Positions 26,801-35,587 of a DNA stretch of 64,000 bases are shown one piece after another; position 1 is the stretch's first letter; every line of letters starts with the position of its first letter. The stretch is from Homoserinimonas sedimenticola. GTDB lineage: Bacteria > Actinomycetota > Actinomycetes > Actinomycetales > Microbacteriaceae. A program made the position numbers and the translations under genes. The stretch covers positions 62,001 to 126,000 of the forward strand of contig NZ_JAPELL010000002.1 in NCBI RefSeq assembly GCF_026094475.1, written 5' to 3'. Below the pieces are notes generated by a model, which saw nothing but the letters and a program-made list of their open reading frames with translations, searched no databases and was not told the origin of the DNA.

Positions 26801-27478
26801 CTCGCGACGATCGCGGCCAACAACGAGCTCGGGGCCGGCATGCAGGTCGCGCTCAAGGACCTCGAGATCCGCGGCGCAGGCAATCTGCTGGGCGGCGAAC
26901 AGTCCGGCCACATCGCGGGGGTTGGCTTCGACCTCTACCTGCGCATGATCGGTGAGGCCGTCAGCACCTTCCGCGGTGAGGATGTCGAGGGCCCCGCCGA
27001 GCTGCGGCTCGAACTGCCCGTGGATGCGCGTATCCCCGAGGAATACGTCGAGAGCGAGCGACTGCGCCTCGAGGCCTACCAGAAGCTCTCGACCGCGAGT
27101 TCGCCGCAGGCGGCCCCGGATGCGATTGACTTGGTCGCCGAGGAGCTGGTCGACCGCTACGGCGAGCTTCCCCCGCCCGTGGTCCAGCTCATCGCGGTCT
27201 CGCGCCTGCGTCGTCGCGCCCAGAGGGCGGCTCTCTCGGAGGTCGTCGTCATGGGGCCAAACCTCCGCCTCGCCCCGCTCGAACTGCCCGACTCCCTACA
27301 GGTGCGCCTGCAGCGCATGTACCCGGGCGCGCGCTACTTCGCGCAGAACAACGCCGTCGTCGTGCCCCTGCCGAAGGCGGGTGGCGAGGCGTTGAGCGAC
27401 GACGGTCTCGTCGAGTGGGTGGGGCAGCTCTTCGAGCAGTTCCTGCCAGCGCAGGAGTCGGCAACCGCTGAGGCCTGA
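23867..27478 (+). CDS. mfd: transcription-repair coupling factor
   Basis: 1203 residues. Mfd removes RNA polymerase stalled at DNA damage and recruits UvrA. Visible: a UvrB-like N-terminal part (FPAWETLPHERLSP), the CarD-like polymerase-interaction domain at about 500-570 (GDYIVHQTHGIGKF), helicase Walker A GDVGYGKT at about 677-684, DEEQ at 778-781, the RecG-like GRVGRGRERAYAY segment and a C-terminal TRCF domain. GTG 23867 follows TAGGCT (23855-23860) by 6 nt, indicating a leaderless message. Confidence 0.96.
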   Translation: MILQGLNAALSRAQTYDDALRYAPRDADFSLVDGLRAPLLAGLLGRRPAPAALFAIVATGREADALTAAITTNAPTATVLQFPAWETLPHERLSPSTETVGRRIEALRRIAEWQETRDAASGPLVVIASVRAALQPLADNLTSLESVELAAGGRGYDLAELQRRLVDLAYSRVDMVTRRGEFAVRGGILDVFPPVAEHPLRVEFFGDEAEQIREFSVADQRSLPDAVATVVMPPCRELLLGESVRQRAREMLHEFPGLSTMLAKIADGIPVDGMESLAPALLERLVPFTHYLPPDAAIAVISPERVATRATSLLETNREFLDAAWNAATAGAESPIDLGAGDFLTLRRLREAAGNRPWWTLSAFDSGSASYDEAQSEISELVEAAGDYVRIEADAAPSFTGNADGAIQHVGERLRDGWSVVIVAQGHGLVDRAAEALGEHGLAARVVDDLPTDGAFEAGVAYVVTGAAESGFEMPEIRLALLSETEFFGRAVGYESRQVKKLATRRKNVVDPLQLKAGDYIVHQTHGIGKFLELVRRDVSSGGRNAVKTKREFLLIEYAPSKRGYPGDKLYVPTDQLDLVSRYVGGEAPQLSKMGGSDWAAAKGRARKAVRDIAVELVKLYSARQQSKGHAFGPDTPWQREFEDAFPFAETPDQLTTIDEIKADMEKPIPMDRLVAGDVGYGKTEVAVRAAFKAVQDGKQVAMLVPTTLLVKQHLETFAERFAGFPIHLRGLSRFQTDKEAKEVVAGLADGTVDVVIGTHRLLSKEIVFKDLGLVIVDEEQRFGVEHKDALKKLKTNVDILAMSATPIPRTLEMAVTGIREMSTLATPPEDRHPILTFVGPYSEKQVAAAIRRELLREGQVFFVHNRVSSINRVATQLAELVPEARVAVAHGKLGEHQLEQVMVDFWERKFDVLVSTTIIETGLDVSNANTLIIDRADKYGLSQLHQLRGRVGRGRERAYAYFLYDPDKPLGEVAHDRLATIAANNELGAGMQVALKDLEIRGAGNLLGGEQSGHIAGVGFDLYLRMIGEAVSTFRGEDVEGPAELRLELPVDARIPEEYVESERLRLEAYQKLSTASSPQAAPDAIDLVAEELVDRYGELPPPVVQLIAVSRLRRRAQRAALSEVVVMGPNLRLAPLELPDSLQVRLQRMYPGARYFAQNNAVVVPLPKAGGEALSDDGLVEWVGQLFEQFLPAQESATAEA

Positions 27479-27502
27479 TGCTCCTCACCGCTTGGGGCGC
27501 CC

Positions 27503-28300
27503 CTAGGAGCGGCCGGAGGCACGCGAACTCCTCTGAGCTGCACTGCGCCGGTGTACGCCGAAGACCATGACGGGGATGAAGACGAGGGAGCGCAGGTCGA
27601 TGAAGACGTGTACGAGGATGGGGACGAGGATGCTCCCCGTCAGCAGGTAGAGAGCCATCAGAATGCCGCCGACGACGGCTGAACCAAGAATCCCCGCCAC
27701 GCCTTGGTAGACGTGCAGTGCGGCGAAGACGCCCACGCTTCCCAGCACGGCTGCGAGTGCGCTGCCGGTGACCCCGTAGACGAGGGCGGGCAACGCGAGG
27801 CGAAACATCAGCTCCTCCACGACGCCGGCGTTGAGCGAGAGCAGCAGTCCGTACCGCAGCTCGCTCCGGTTGCGCGGCAGCAGCGAGCTGATGTCGCCGA
27901 TCGTCGGCACCTCCTCCGCTCCCCGGGCGAGGAGGAGCACCGCGATCGACGCCGCCGCGAGCACGACGGCTCCGCCCACCAGAAGCCCCTGGGTGAAGGG
28001 CGCGGATGCCGCGTCCCGGAACCACTGCACGGGTGCCCAGCCCTCGACCTCCCCCAGCAGGAGCGCCACCTGCCGCCAGGTGAGGGCGAGAATCACGAGC
28101 GAGGCACCGCCGAACACGGCGAAGGAGTCGATCAGCCACCGACGGTAGAGGGCCTGGCGTCGGCGCGTCGAGCGGTAGCGCTTGAAGCGGGCGTACTCGC
28201 GGCGGTCCTTGCGCACGGCCCGCACGACGAGAGCGACGAGCACGAGTCCGAGCACCACGCCCAGCACGGCGGGGGTGAGCGGATGACCGGGGGAGAGCAT
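27503..28300 (-). CDS. CPBP-family intramembrane metalloprotease
   Basis: 265 residues with about seven or eight membrane segments. The CPBP (CAAX protease/bacteriocin-processing) motifs are present in the right order: EELMFR (the EExxxR motif), HVYQG and HVFIDL. Acts inside the membrane; substrate unknown. Convergent with mfd; the small GGGGCGCCCC palindrome at 27494-27503 overlaps its stop. Divergent from mazG, with GACAAT then GGAGG just before its ATG. Confidence 0.85.
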   Translation of the reverse strand: MLSPGHPLTPAVLGVVLGLVLVALVVRAVRKDRREYARFKRYRSTRRRQALYRRWLIDSFAVFGGASLVILALTWRQVALLLGEVEGWAPVQWFRDAASAPFTQGLLVGGAVVLAAASIAVLLLARGAEEVPTIGDISSLLPRNRSELRYGLLLSLNAGVVEELMFRLALPALVYGVTGSALAAVLGSVGVFAALHVYQGVAGILGSAVVGGILMALYLLTGSILVPILVHVFIDLRSLVFIPVMVFGVHRRSAAQRSSRASGRS

Positions 28301-28332
28301 CCTCCATTGTCCCGGATGCGAGGATGGGGGTC

Positions 28333-28995
28333 ATGACCGAGACGCCGGCCCCCCAGCATCCGCAACTCGATCAGCTGATCGCCGTCATGGCGAGGCTCCG
28401 GGGTCCCGGTGGGTGCCCCTGGGATGCCGAGCAGACGCACGAGTCCCTCGTGAAGTACCTCATCGAGGAGAGCCACGAGCTCGTCGACGCGATCGAGTCG
28501 GGCACGCGCGAGGAGCTCATCGAGGAGCTGGGCGACGTGCTCTACCAGGTGCTCTTTCACGCCGACATCGCGGCCCACGCCGAGCATGAGCCCTTCACGA
28601 TCGAGGATGTCGCGAAGGCGTCCCGAGCGAAGATGGTCGCTCGGCATCCGCACGTTTTCGGCGACGCCTCCGCGGAGACGGCCGACGATGTCGTCGCAGT
28701 GTGGGAGACGATGAAGGCGCGGGAGAAGTCTCATCGCACGAGCGTGCTCGACGGGATCCCGCAGGGGATGCCCTCGCTCGCCCTCGCCGACAAGCTCCTG
28801 GGTCGCGCCAGCACGGTCGGAGTGCTTGACGATGCTCCGGCGGGGGTGCCAATCGGCTCGGAGGAGGAGCTTGGCGGCCTGCTTCTCGCGATCGTCGCCT
28901 CGGCGCGCTCGCAGGGTTTCGACGCCGAGAGGGCATTGCGCTCGACCCTCCGCGGGCTTCAGTCGGAGATCCGGGAGGCGGAGTCGGCGCAATAG
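28333..28995 (+). CDS. mazG: nucleoside triphosphate pyrophosphohydrolase MazG
   Basis: 220 residues. Hydrolyses NTPs to NMP and PPi, removing aberrant nucleotides. The MazG motif GGCPWDAEQTHESLVKYLIEE, given here in outline, contains the metal-binding EExxE region followed by EELGDVLYQVLFHA; a second shorter helical half ends the protein. GAGGAT (28320-28325) lies 7 nt before ATG 28333, favouring it over the in-frame ATG 28324, which is inside that hexamer. Confidence 0.93.
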   Translation: MTETPAPQHPQLDQLIAVMARLRGPGGCPWDAEQTHESLVKYLIEESHELVDAIESGTREELIEELGDVLYQVLFHADIAAHAEHEPFTIEDVAKASRAKMVARHPHVFGDASAETADDVVAVWETMKAREKSHRTSVLDGIPQGMPSLALADKLLGRASTVGVLDDAPAGVPIGSEEELGGLLLAIVASARSQGFDAERALRSTLRGLQSEIREAESAQ

Positions 28996-29280
28996 GCAGA
29001 CGCTCGCTTTGAGCGGAGCGGGCGGAGAATAGGGGAGTTGTGCCCTTCCCGACCCGAACGGGAAGGGCACCAGCCCGAGCTTCTGCGCGGGAAAGACCAC
29101 GACGCAGCCGAATGCCCGAGCGCTGACCGACGACTTACCCGATCGACGGCCATGCCAGTTGGGGGACCGAGAGGTCCCAATTCCACCCCGATGTTGAACT
29201 CGCACGTATGCGGCGCGTCAAGCGTACACGATAACGATCGTTAGCTCGGCCCTGTGTCGCGTCTTCGAGTCGGCCTCGAT
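28996..29280. other. intergenic region after mazG with several hairpins, no gene seen
   Basis: Holds a 12-bp hairpin 29040-29070 (GTGCCCTTCCCG, loop ACCCGAA), likely the mazG terminator; a 6-bp GGGACC-GAGA-GGTCCC hairpin with a GNRA loop at 29163-29178; and a perfect 12-bp palindrome TAACGATCGTTA at 29232-29243 that resembles a repressor operator. No open frame here looks like a protein. A small RNA cannot be excluded. Confidence 0.6.
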
Positions 29281-29325
29281 AATGGCGAGGCTTACCTCAG
29301 TCGGCGGATGGCTTGCCTAGCCTTG
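29281..29325. promoter_or_regulatory. two candidate DtxR/IdeR iron boxes upstream of ferritin
   Basis: AATGGCGAGGCTTACCTCA (29281-29299) matches the published iron-box consensus TTAGGTTAGGCTAACCTAA at about 12 of 19 positions, and GATGGCTTGCCTAGCCTTG (29307-29325) at about 10 of 19. Their centres are 26 bp apart. In mycobacteria IdeR binds such sites at ferritin genes; regulation here is inferred. Confidence 0.4.
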
Positions 29326-29362
29326 GATGCGCCACCTCGCGGGCAGGAGTACCGTCGGCGCT

Positions 29363-29893
29363 ATGACGAATGCATCCTTCGACCAGCTGCTCGCGGAGCA
29401 GATCGGTCACGAGTTCGAGGCGGCCCAGCAGTACATCGCGATCGCCGTCTGGTTCGACGAGCGCGACCTGCCCCAGCTCGCGAAGCACTTCTACAGCCAA
29501 GCGCTCGAGGAGCGCAATCACGCCATGATGATCGTGCAGTACCGGCTCGACCGGGACATGGGCGTCGTGATCCCCGGCGTGCCCTCTGTCAAGAACGACT
29601 TCGTCGACCAGCGTGAGCCCATCGCCCTCGCCCTCCAGCAGGAGAAGCGCGTCACGCAGCAGATCGAGGCGCTCTTCGCCGCCGCACGCGCCGAGAACGA
29701 CGCGCTCGGCGAGCAGTTCATGCTCTGGTTCCTCAAGGAGCAGGTCGAGGAGGTCTCCTCCATGAGCACCCTGCTCACGATCGTGGAGCGTGCCGAGAAC
29801 CTCTTCGACGTCGAGAACTATCTCGCGCGTGAGGCGGTGGGCGACGGCGGGCACGATGCCAATGCCCCCGAGGCGGCAGGGGGCGCGGTCTAG
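29363..29893 (+). CDS. bacterial ferritin
   Basis: 176 residues. Iron-storage four-helix bundle without the haem-binding methionine context of bacterioferritin. The ferroxidase ligands are in EQIGHEFEAAQQY, EERNHAM and the later EQVEE segment. Stores iron as a 24-mer in the cytoplasm. TACCGT (29350-29355) 7 nt before the ATG predicts a leaderless transcript, with candidate iron boxes just upstream. A GGATGC-type hairpin lies 3' of the gene. Confidence 0.92.
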   Translation: MTNASFDQLLAEQIGHEFEAAQQYIAIAVWFDERDLPQLAKHFYSQALEERNHAMMIVQYRLDRDMGVVIPGVPSVKNDFVDQREPIALALQQEKRVTQQIEALFAAARAENDALGEQFMLWFLKEQVEEVSSMSTLLTIVERAENLFDVENYLAREAVGDGGHDANAPEAAGGAV

Positions 29894-29905
29894 GCATGGG
29901 AGTGG

Positions 29906-29939
29906 GCGGATGTCGCTGGCGTGAGCTCGCGGCATCCGC
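29906..29939 (+). terminator. hairpin after the ferritin gene
   Basis: GCGGATGTCGC (29906-29916) pairs with GCGGCATCCGC (29929-29939) with one T-G wobble; 12-nt loop; no U-tract. Starts 12 nt after the stop codon. Confidence 0.6.
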
Positions 29940-29996
29940 TCGTTCCTTCTCCCCGACTCGGCAAGGCTGAGCCTTCCTCTCATGTATCGTGGCGGC

Positions 29997-30590
29997 GTGT
30001 CCCGCCCCACCGATCCCGACCGCAAACCGGCGCTGCTCGAGCAGATCGTTGAGTACCTGCTCGACGAGCCGCTCTCGAGTGTGTCGCTGCGGCCGCTCGC
30101 GCAGGCCCTCGGTGTGAGCACTTTCACCCTCGTCTACCACTTTGGTTCTCGCGCCGAACTCATCAACGAGATCGTGCGATCCCTCTCGCAGCGCTCGCTC
30201 GCGATCGCCCGCCGACTGGAGCAAACGCCCGTCACGATCCTCACCTATCAAGAGAGCATGGAGACCTCGTGGGCGTGGGCGATCCAGCCTCGCAGCATCC
30301 TGCTGCTGCGTCTCGAGTTCGAGGCGGCACTCCTCGAGTCCCGAGAAGGCAGCCACAGGTTCAGCCGCGAGATCTATGCCCGCTGGCAGCAGATCGGCCA
30401 GGACGCCCTCATTGACCTGGGGCTGAACCCCGCCGCGGCCGAGGCGGAATCCCGGCTCACGGTCGACACCATCTTCGGCCTGCAGTACGACCTCGTCGTG
30501 AATCAGGATGCGGATGCCGCGACGCGCGCCTTCCGGCTCTTCGCTGAGCAGTCTCGCGAGCGCATTGAGCGGATGCTCTCCGCTCGCTGA
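29997..30590 (+). CDS. TetR-family transcriptional regulator
   Basis: 197 residues. The N-terminal helix-turn-helix is at about 15-55 (SSVSLRPLAQALGVSTFTLVYHFGSRAELI); the rest is a helical ligand domain. Its target is unknown; ferritin upstream and hisS downstream are both on the same strand. GTG 29997 is preferred over ATG 29982 because TATCGT (29985-29990) lies 6 nt upstream of it, and the longer form would place the -10 inside the coding region. Confidence 0.85.
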   Translation: MSRPTDPDRKPALLEQIVEYLLDEPLSSVSLRPLAQALGVSTFTLVYHFGSRAELINEIVRSLSQRSLAIARRLEQTPVTILTYQESMETSWAWAIQPRSILLLRLEFEAALLESREGSHRFSREIYARWQQIGQDALIDLGLNPAAAEAESRLTVDTIFGLQYDLVVNQDADAATRAFRLFAEQSRERIERMLSAR

Positions 30591-30621
30591 ACAGCCCCGA
30601 CGGGCCTGCCAGAATAGGGGG

Positions 30622-31854
30622 ATGCCTTCCGTCACACCTCCCCGCGGTATGCGCGACTTCCTGCCGACCGAGAAGACCAGGCGGGAGCGTGTGCTCGCGA
30701 TCATCCGCGACGTGTACCGCTCGCACGGCTTCGACGAGATCGAGACCCCGGTGGTGGAGGACAGTGCGCGCCTGCATTCCGGGCTCGGTGGCGACAACGA
30801 GAAGCTGGCCTTCGGCATTCTCAAGCGCGGGCTGACCCGTGACGATTTGGCCGCGGCATCCGAGGCCCTTGAACTCGCGGACCTGGGGCTGCGCTTCGAC
30901 CTGACAGTGCCGCTCGCGCGCTTCTATGCGACGCACCGCGCCGCCCTGCCGCCCGTCTTCCGCTCGATTCAGATCGCCCCCGTGTGGCGGGCGGAGCGCC
31001 CGCAGAAGGGCCGCTTCCGGCAGTTCGTGCAGTGCGACATCGACATCATCGGTGAGGCCGGCCCGCTCGCCGAGGTTGAGCTCATCACGGCGACCACGGC
31101 GGCGCTCGACGCTCTCGGGCTCGAGGGCTGCAGCATCCGCATCAACGATCGGCGCATCCTGACAGGGCTGCTGACGCACTGGAATGTGCCGGCCGAACTG
31201 CATGAGCGCGCCCTCATCACGATCGACAAGCTCGACAAGATCGGGCCGGAGGGGGTCGCGGCGGAGCTCGCGGAGCACGGCATCGCAACCGAGGGGCTCG
31301 GCGCGGCGCTCGAGACGCGCGGCTGGGATCTGCTCGATGATGCGCCCGCCTGGCTGGATGCCGACGCGTATCGGGCGCTGCTCGAGCTGCGGGCGGCGGT
31401 TCCTCAGGCGGCACTCGTGTTCGACCCCACGCTGGTGCGGGGCATGGGCTACTACACGGGCACGATCTTCGAGGTGGCGCACCCCGCGCTCGGGTACTCG
31501 CTCGGCGGCGGTGGGCGCTACGACGGCATGATCGGCCGATTCTTGGGCACGGATGTCCCGGCGACGGGTTTCTCCCTCGGTTTCGAGCGTCTCGTGGATC
31601 TGGTCGAACTCCCCGGGGAAGATGGGGCGGATTCGGTCGTGCTCCTCCACGACGCGCGTGTGCCCGCGGCGACCCTTGTGGCGCTCAAGACGGCGCTCGT
31701 GGGGGAGGGACGGCGCGTGCGCCTCGAACGTCGCCCTAAGAACACGAAGGCGGCGCTCGAGCGGCTCGCCGCCGAGGGTTTCAGCCTCTTCGCCTTCGTG
31801 AACGCGGATGCCTCGACTGACGCCGCTGCACTGGAGCTCCGCCCTCTCGCCTGA
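30622..31854 (+). CDS. hisS: histidyl-tRNA synthetase
   Basis: 410 residues, class II synthetase. Visible: PRGMRDFLP at the start, motif 2 region APVWRAERPQKGRFRQF, the histidine A region LVRGMGYYTGTIFEV and motif 3 GFSLGFERL, then an anticodon-binding domain. CAGAAT (30610-30615) sits 6 nt before the ATG, with GGGGG in between, so it may be leaderless or use that purine run as a ribosome-binding site. Confidence 0.96.
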   Translation: MPSVTPPRGMRDFLPTEKTRRERVLAIIRDVYRSHGFDEIETPVVEDSARLHSGLGGDNEKLAFGILKRGLTRDDLAAASEALELADLGLRFDLTVPLARFYATHRAALPPVFRSIQIAPVWRAERPQKGRFRQFVQCDIDIIGEAGPLAEVELITATTAALDALGLEGCSIRINDRRILTGLLTHWNVPAELHERALITIDKLDKIGPEGVAAELAEHGIATEGLGAALETRGWDLLDDAPAWLDADAYRALLELRAAVPQAALVFDPTLVRGMGYYTGTIFEVAHPALGYSLGGGGRYDGMIGRFLGTDVPATGFSLGFERLVDLVELPGEDGADSVVLLHDARVPAATLVALKTALVGEGRRVRLERRPKNTKAALERLAAEGFSLFAFVNADASTDAAALELRPLA

Positions 31855-33210
<1,356 letters not shown>

Positions 33211-33269
33211 TCTCGGCGCGGGCCGAGCCCTAGCAGGCTCGGCCCGCATCCGCCGGTTACCCTTGTGTC

Positions 33270-33779
33270 ATGAGCAAGCGCGCCCCTCGTGTGACCCGCG
33301 TGCCGGTGGCGATGCCGGCCCAGGGGGCGACGACCAACTGGCTCCGCGGCATCCGTCTTTCGGGCTTCACGATGCTGACGCTGGGCATGCTCATCGTGTT
33401 CGTCGTGGCGCTTGCGCCGTCGCTGAGGGTGTTCGCGGAGCAGCAGAACGAGCGGGCACAGCTCGCAGCGGAGGTCGCGGCCCAGCAGGAGCTCGTGGAG
33501 GAGCTCGAGCAGGATGTCGCGCGCTGGGACGACCCCAGCTATGTCGAGGCGCAGGCACGAGAGCGTCTCTACTACGTGAAGCCCGGCGAATACAGCTACC
33601 TCATCATCGACGATGGCCAGACGGTGACGAATGACGCGGGCCTGCCGATCAGCGACGAGGTGCTCACGACCGAGGTCGACTGGGTGAGCACGATGCTCTC
33701 CTCGGTCTTCACCGCCGGGCTGACGGATGCCACGCCCGCCGAGATCGTCGCCCCCAGCATGCAGGAGGTCGGCCAGTGA
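33270..33779 (+). CDS. FtsB/DivIC-like septum formation initiator
   Basis: 169 residues: a basic cytoplasmic N-terminus, one membrane segment at about 31-52 (LSGFTMLTLGMLIVFVVALA), an extracytoplasmic coiled coil (EQQNERAQLAAEVAAQQELVEELE as a heptad run) and the family's ARERLYYVKPGE motif. FtsB/DivIC joins FtsL and FtsQ in the divisome. TACCCT (33258-33263) 6 nt before the ATG suggests a promoter of its own in addition to read-through from eno. The stop overlaps the next start (GTGA). Confidence 0.9.
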   Translation: MSKRAPRVTRVPVAMPAQGATTNWLRGIRLSGFTMLTLGMLIVFVVALAPSLRVFAEQQNERAQLAAEVAAQQELVEELEQDVARWDDPSYVEAQARERLYYVKPGEYSYLIIDDGQTVTNDAGLPISDEVLTTEVDWVSTMLSSVFTAGLTDATPAEIVAPSMQEVGQ

Positions 33780-34321
33780 CGACACCACCTTTCGACCCGC
33801 CCTCCGCGGAGGACGTGCGCATCGTGTCCCTGCAGTTGGGCCGCCCGGCGCGCGATGTCATCGGCATCGCGGCGCGCTGCACCTGCGGCGCCCCGACGGT
33901 CGTGTCGACGCGCCCGCGCCTTGCCGACGGCACCCCGTTCCCCACCCTCTACTACTTGTGCCATCCGGCGGCGACGGCGGCGGTCTCGACGCTTGAGGCG
34001 AACGGCGTCATGCCGGAGCTCGCGGCCCTGCTCGAGGGCGAGATGGCGGATGCCTACCGTGGGGCGCACGAGGCCTATCTGGCCGACCGCGAGAGCATTG
34101 AGCATGTCGAGGAGATCGCGGGGGTTTCCGCCGGGGGGATGCCGACGCGCGTGAAGTGCCTGCACGCGCTTGTGGGGCATTCGCTTGCGGCGGGGCCGGG
34201 GGTCAATCCGATCGGCGATCTCGCGCTGGAGCGCGCCGACTGGTCGCCCGAGGTGTGCGAGTGCGTCGACTACACGGCCCCCGGCGAGCCGGACGCGCCG
34301 ACGTCGAGCGGAGTCAAGTGA
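33776..34321 (+). CDS. DUF501 family protein
   Basis: 181 residues. The family pattern is clear: ARCTCGAPTVV near the N-terminus, PTLYYLCHPAA, RVKCLHALVGHSLA and the C-terminal CECVDY. Conserved cysteines and histidines suggest a metal site, though none has been shown from this sequence. Function unknown; the gene almost always follows eno and ftsB in actinobacteria, which hints at a link to division or the cell envelope. GTG start overlaps the ftsB stop. Confidence 0.9.
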   Translation: MTTPPFDPPSAEDVRIVSLQLGRPARDVIGIAARCTCGAPTVVSTRPRLADGTPFPTLYYLCHPAATAAVSTLEANGVMPELAALLEGEMADAYRGAHEAYLADRESIEHVEEIAGVSAGGMPTRVKCLHALVGHSLAAGPGVNPIGDLALERADWSPEVCECVDYTAPGEPDAPTSSGVK

Positions 34322-35577
34322 CCCGCTCGCCTCGCCGTCGGGTGGCGGCGGCGCTCGCGCTGGCGCTTGTGCTGCCCTTCGCGGCGGCGTCCCCGGCGGC
34401 GGCTGACAGCATCCGCGACCGGGAGTATTGGCTCGACGACTACGGCGTGACTCAGGCGTGGAACACGACTCGCGGCGCGGGCGTCACGGTCGCGGTGATT
34501 GACACGGGCATCGACGGCACGCACCAGGACCTGCTCGGAGCGGTGGTCGGGGGCACGGATGTCTCGGGCGTGGGCAGCGCGGACGGCCAGACGCCCGTCG
34601 GCTACTCGAGCCGGGAGCACGGCACCATGGTCGCGTCGTTGCTGGCGGGTCGCGGCACGGGCACGGACTCGGGTGTCATCGGCGTCGCTCCCGAGGCGAG
34701 CCTCCTGTCGGTATCGGTGGGCTTTGGCGTCGGCACTGTCTCGTCCGACGATCAGGTCGCCCAGGCCGTGCGCTGGTCGGTCGACAATGGGGCGGACATC
34801 ATCAACATGTCGCTCACGCGCAACACGATCGAGTGGCCCGAGAGCTGGGATGACGCCTTCCTCTATGCGATGCAGAACGATGTCGTGATTGTCGCTGCGG
34901 CGGGCAACCGCGGCAGCGGCACGACGCAGGTGGGCGCTCCCGCGACGATGCCGGGCGTGTTGACGGTCGCGGGCCTTGACCGTCAGGGCAACGCGAGTTT
35001 CGATGCCTCGTCGCAGGGCATCACGATCGGGGTGGCGGCGCCGAGCGAGGAGCTCGTGGGCGCAACCCCGGGTGGCGGCTACTCGTCGTGGGGCGGCACG
35101 AGTGGGGCCGCTCCCCTCGTGGCGGGCGTGGCGGCGCTCGTGCGCTCGGCGCATCCGGAGCTCGACGCGGGCGAGGTGATCGCTCGGATCACGGCGACGG
35201 CGCGCGCTGTGCCCGGCGAGGCGGACCCGAGCCCCATCTACGGGCACGGCCTGGTGAATGCCGCGGCCGCCGTCACGAGTTCGGTCCCTGCTGCGGGCGA
35301 GGACCCGGCACAGCAGCTCTCCGACTGGATCCGCGTCTACCGGCGGGCCGACGCCGAGCCGATCCCCACTCCAACGCCCGTGCTGCCGTCGCCGACCCCG
35401 ATTCCCGAGTCCGAGGTGGCCGGGCCCGTCAGCCCTCTCGGCGCCGTGCTGCCGACGATTGACCAGCTGCGCTTCGTGGGCATCCCCGTGCTTGTCTTCG
35501 TCGTGTTCGCTCTTGCGGTCGGGAGCCTCGGCTGGCTGGCTCGCCGTCAATTCGAGAGACTTGGCAGCGGGGGGTAG
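34318..35577 (+). CDS. mycosin-like membrane-anchored S8 serine protease
   Basis: 419 residues: signal peptide (about 1-30, ending SPAAADS), subtilisin domain with catalytic Asp62 (VIDTGIDGTH), His101 (REHGTMVAS) and Ser262 (GGTSGAAP), oxyanion Asn197 in AAAGN, a Pro/Thr-rich stretch (about 350-365) and one C-terminal membrane segment (about 383-408) with a short basic tail. This layout matches the mycosins of type VII secretion, but no ESX gene is in the window. GTG 34318 overlaps the DUF501 stop. The TAG stop (35575-35577) starts the next gene's -10. Confidence 0.9.
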   Translation: MTRSPRRRVAAALALALVLPFAAASPAAADSIRDREYWLDDYGVTQAWNTTRGAGVTVAVIDTGIDGTHQDLLGAVVGGTDVSGVGSADGQTPVGYSSREHGTMVASLLAGRGTGTDSGVIGVAPEASLLSVSVGFGVGTVSSDDQVAQAVRWSVDNGADIINMSLTRNTIEWPESWDDAFLYAMQNDVVIVAAAGNRGSGTTQVGAPATMPGVLTVAGLDRQGNASFDASSQGITIGVAAPSEELVGATPGGGYSSWGGTSGAAPLVAGVAALVRSAHPELDAGEVIARITATARAVPGEADPSPIYGHGLVNAAAAVTSSVPAAGEDPAQQLSDWIRVYRRADAEPIPTPTPVLPSPTPIPESEVAGPVSPLGAVLPTIDQLRFVGIPVLVFVVFALAVGSLGWLARRQFERLGSGG

Positions 35578-35580
35578 AAT
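35575..35580 (+). promoter_or_regulatory. -10 element TAGAAT overlapping a stop codon
   Basis: TAGAAT begins with the TAG stop of the protease gene and ends 7 nt before the GTG of the NDH-2 gene at 35588, so that gene is probably leaderless. Confidence 0.6.
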
Positions 35581-35587
35581 CGCCGTC

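Noticed and set aside
28996-29280. tmRNA, RNase P RNA or SRP RNA in the 367-nt gap after mazG
   Set aside because: None of their conserved cores (tRNA-like ends, GAGGAAAGTCC-type or SRP tetraloop regions) could be found.
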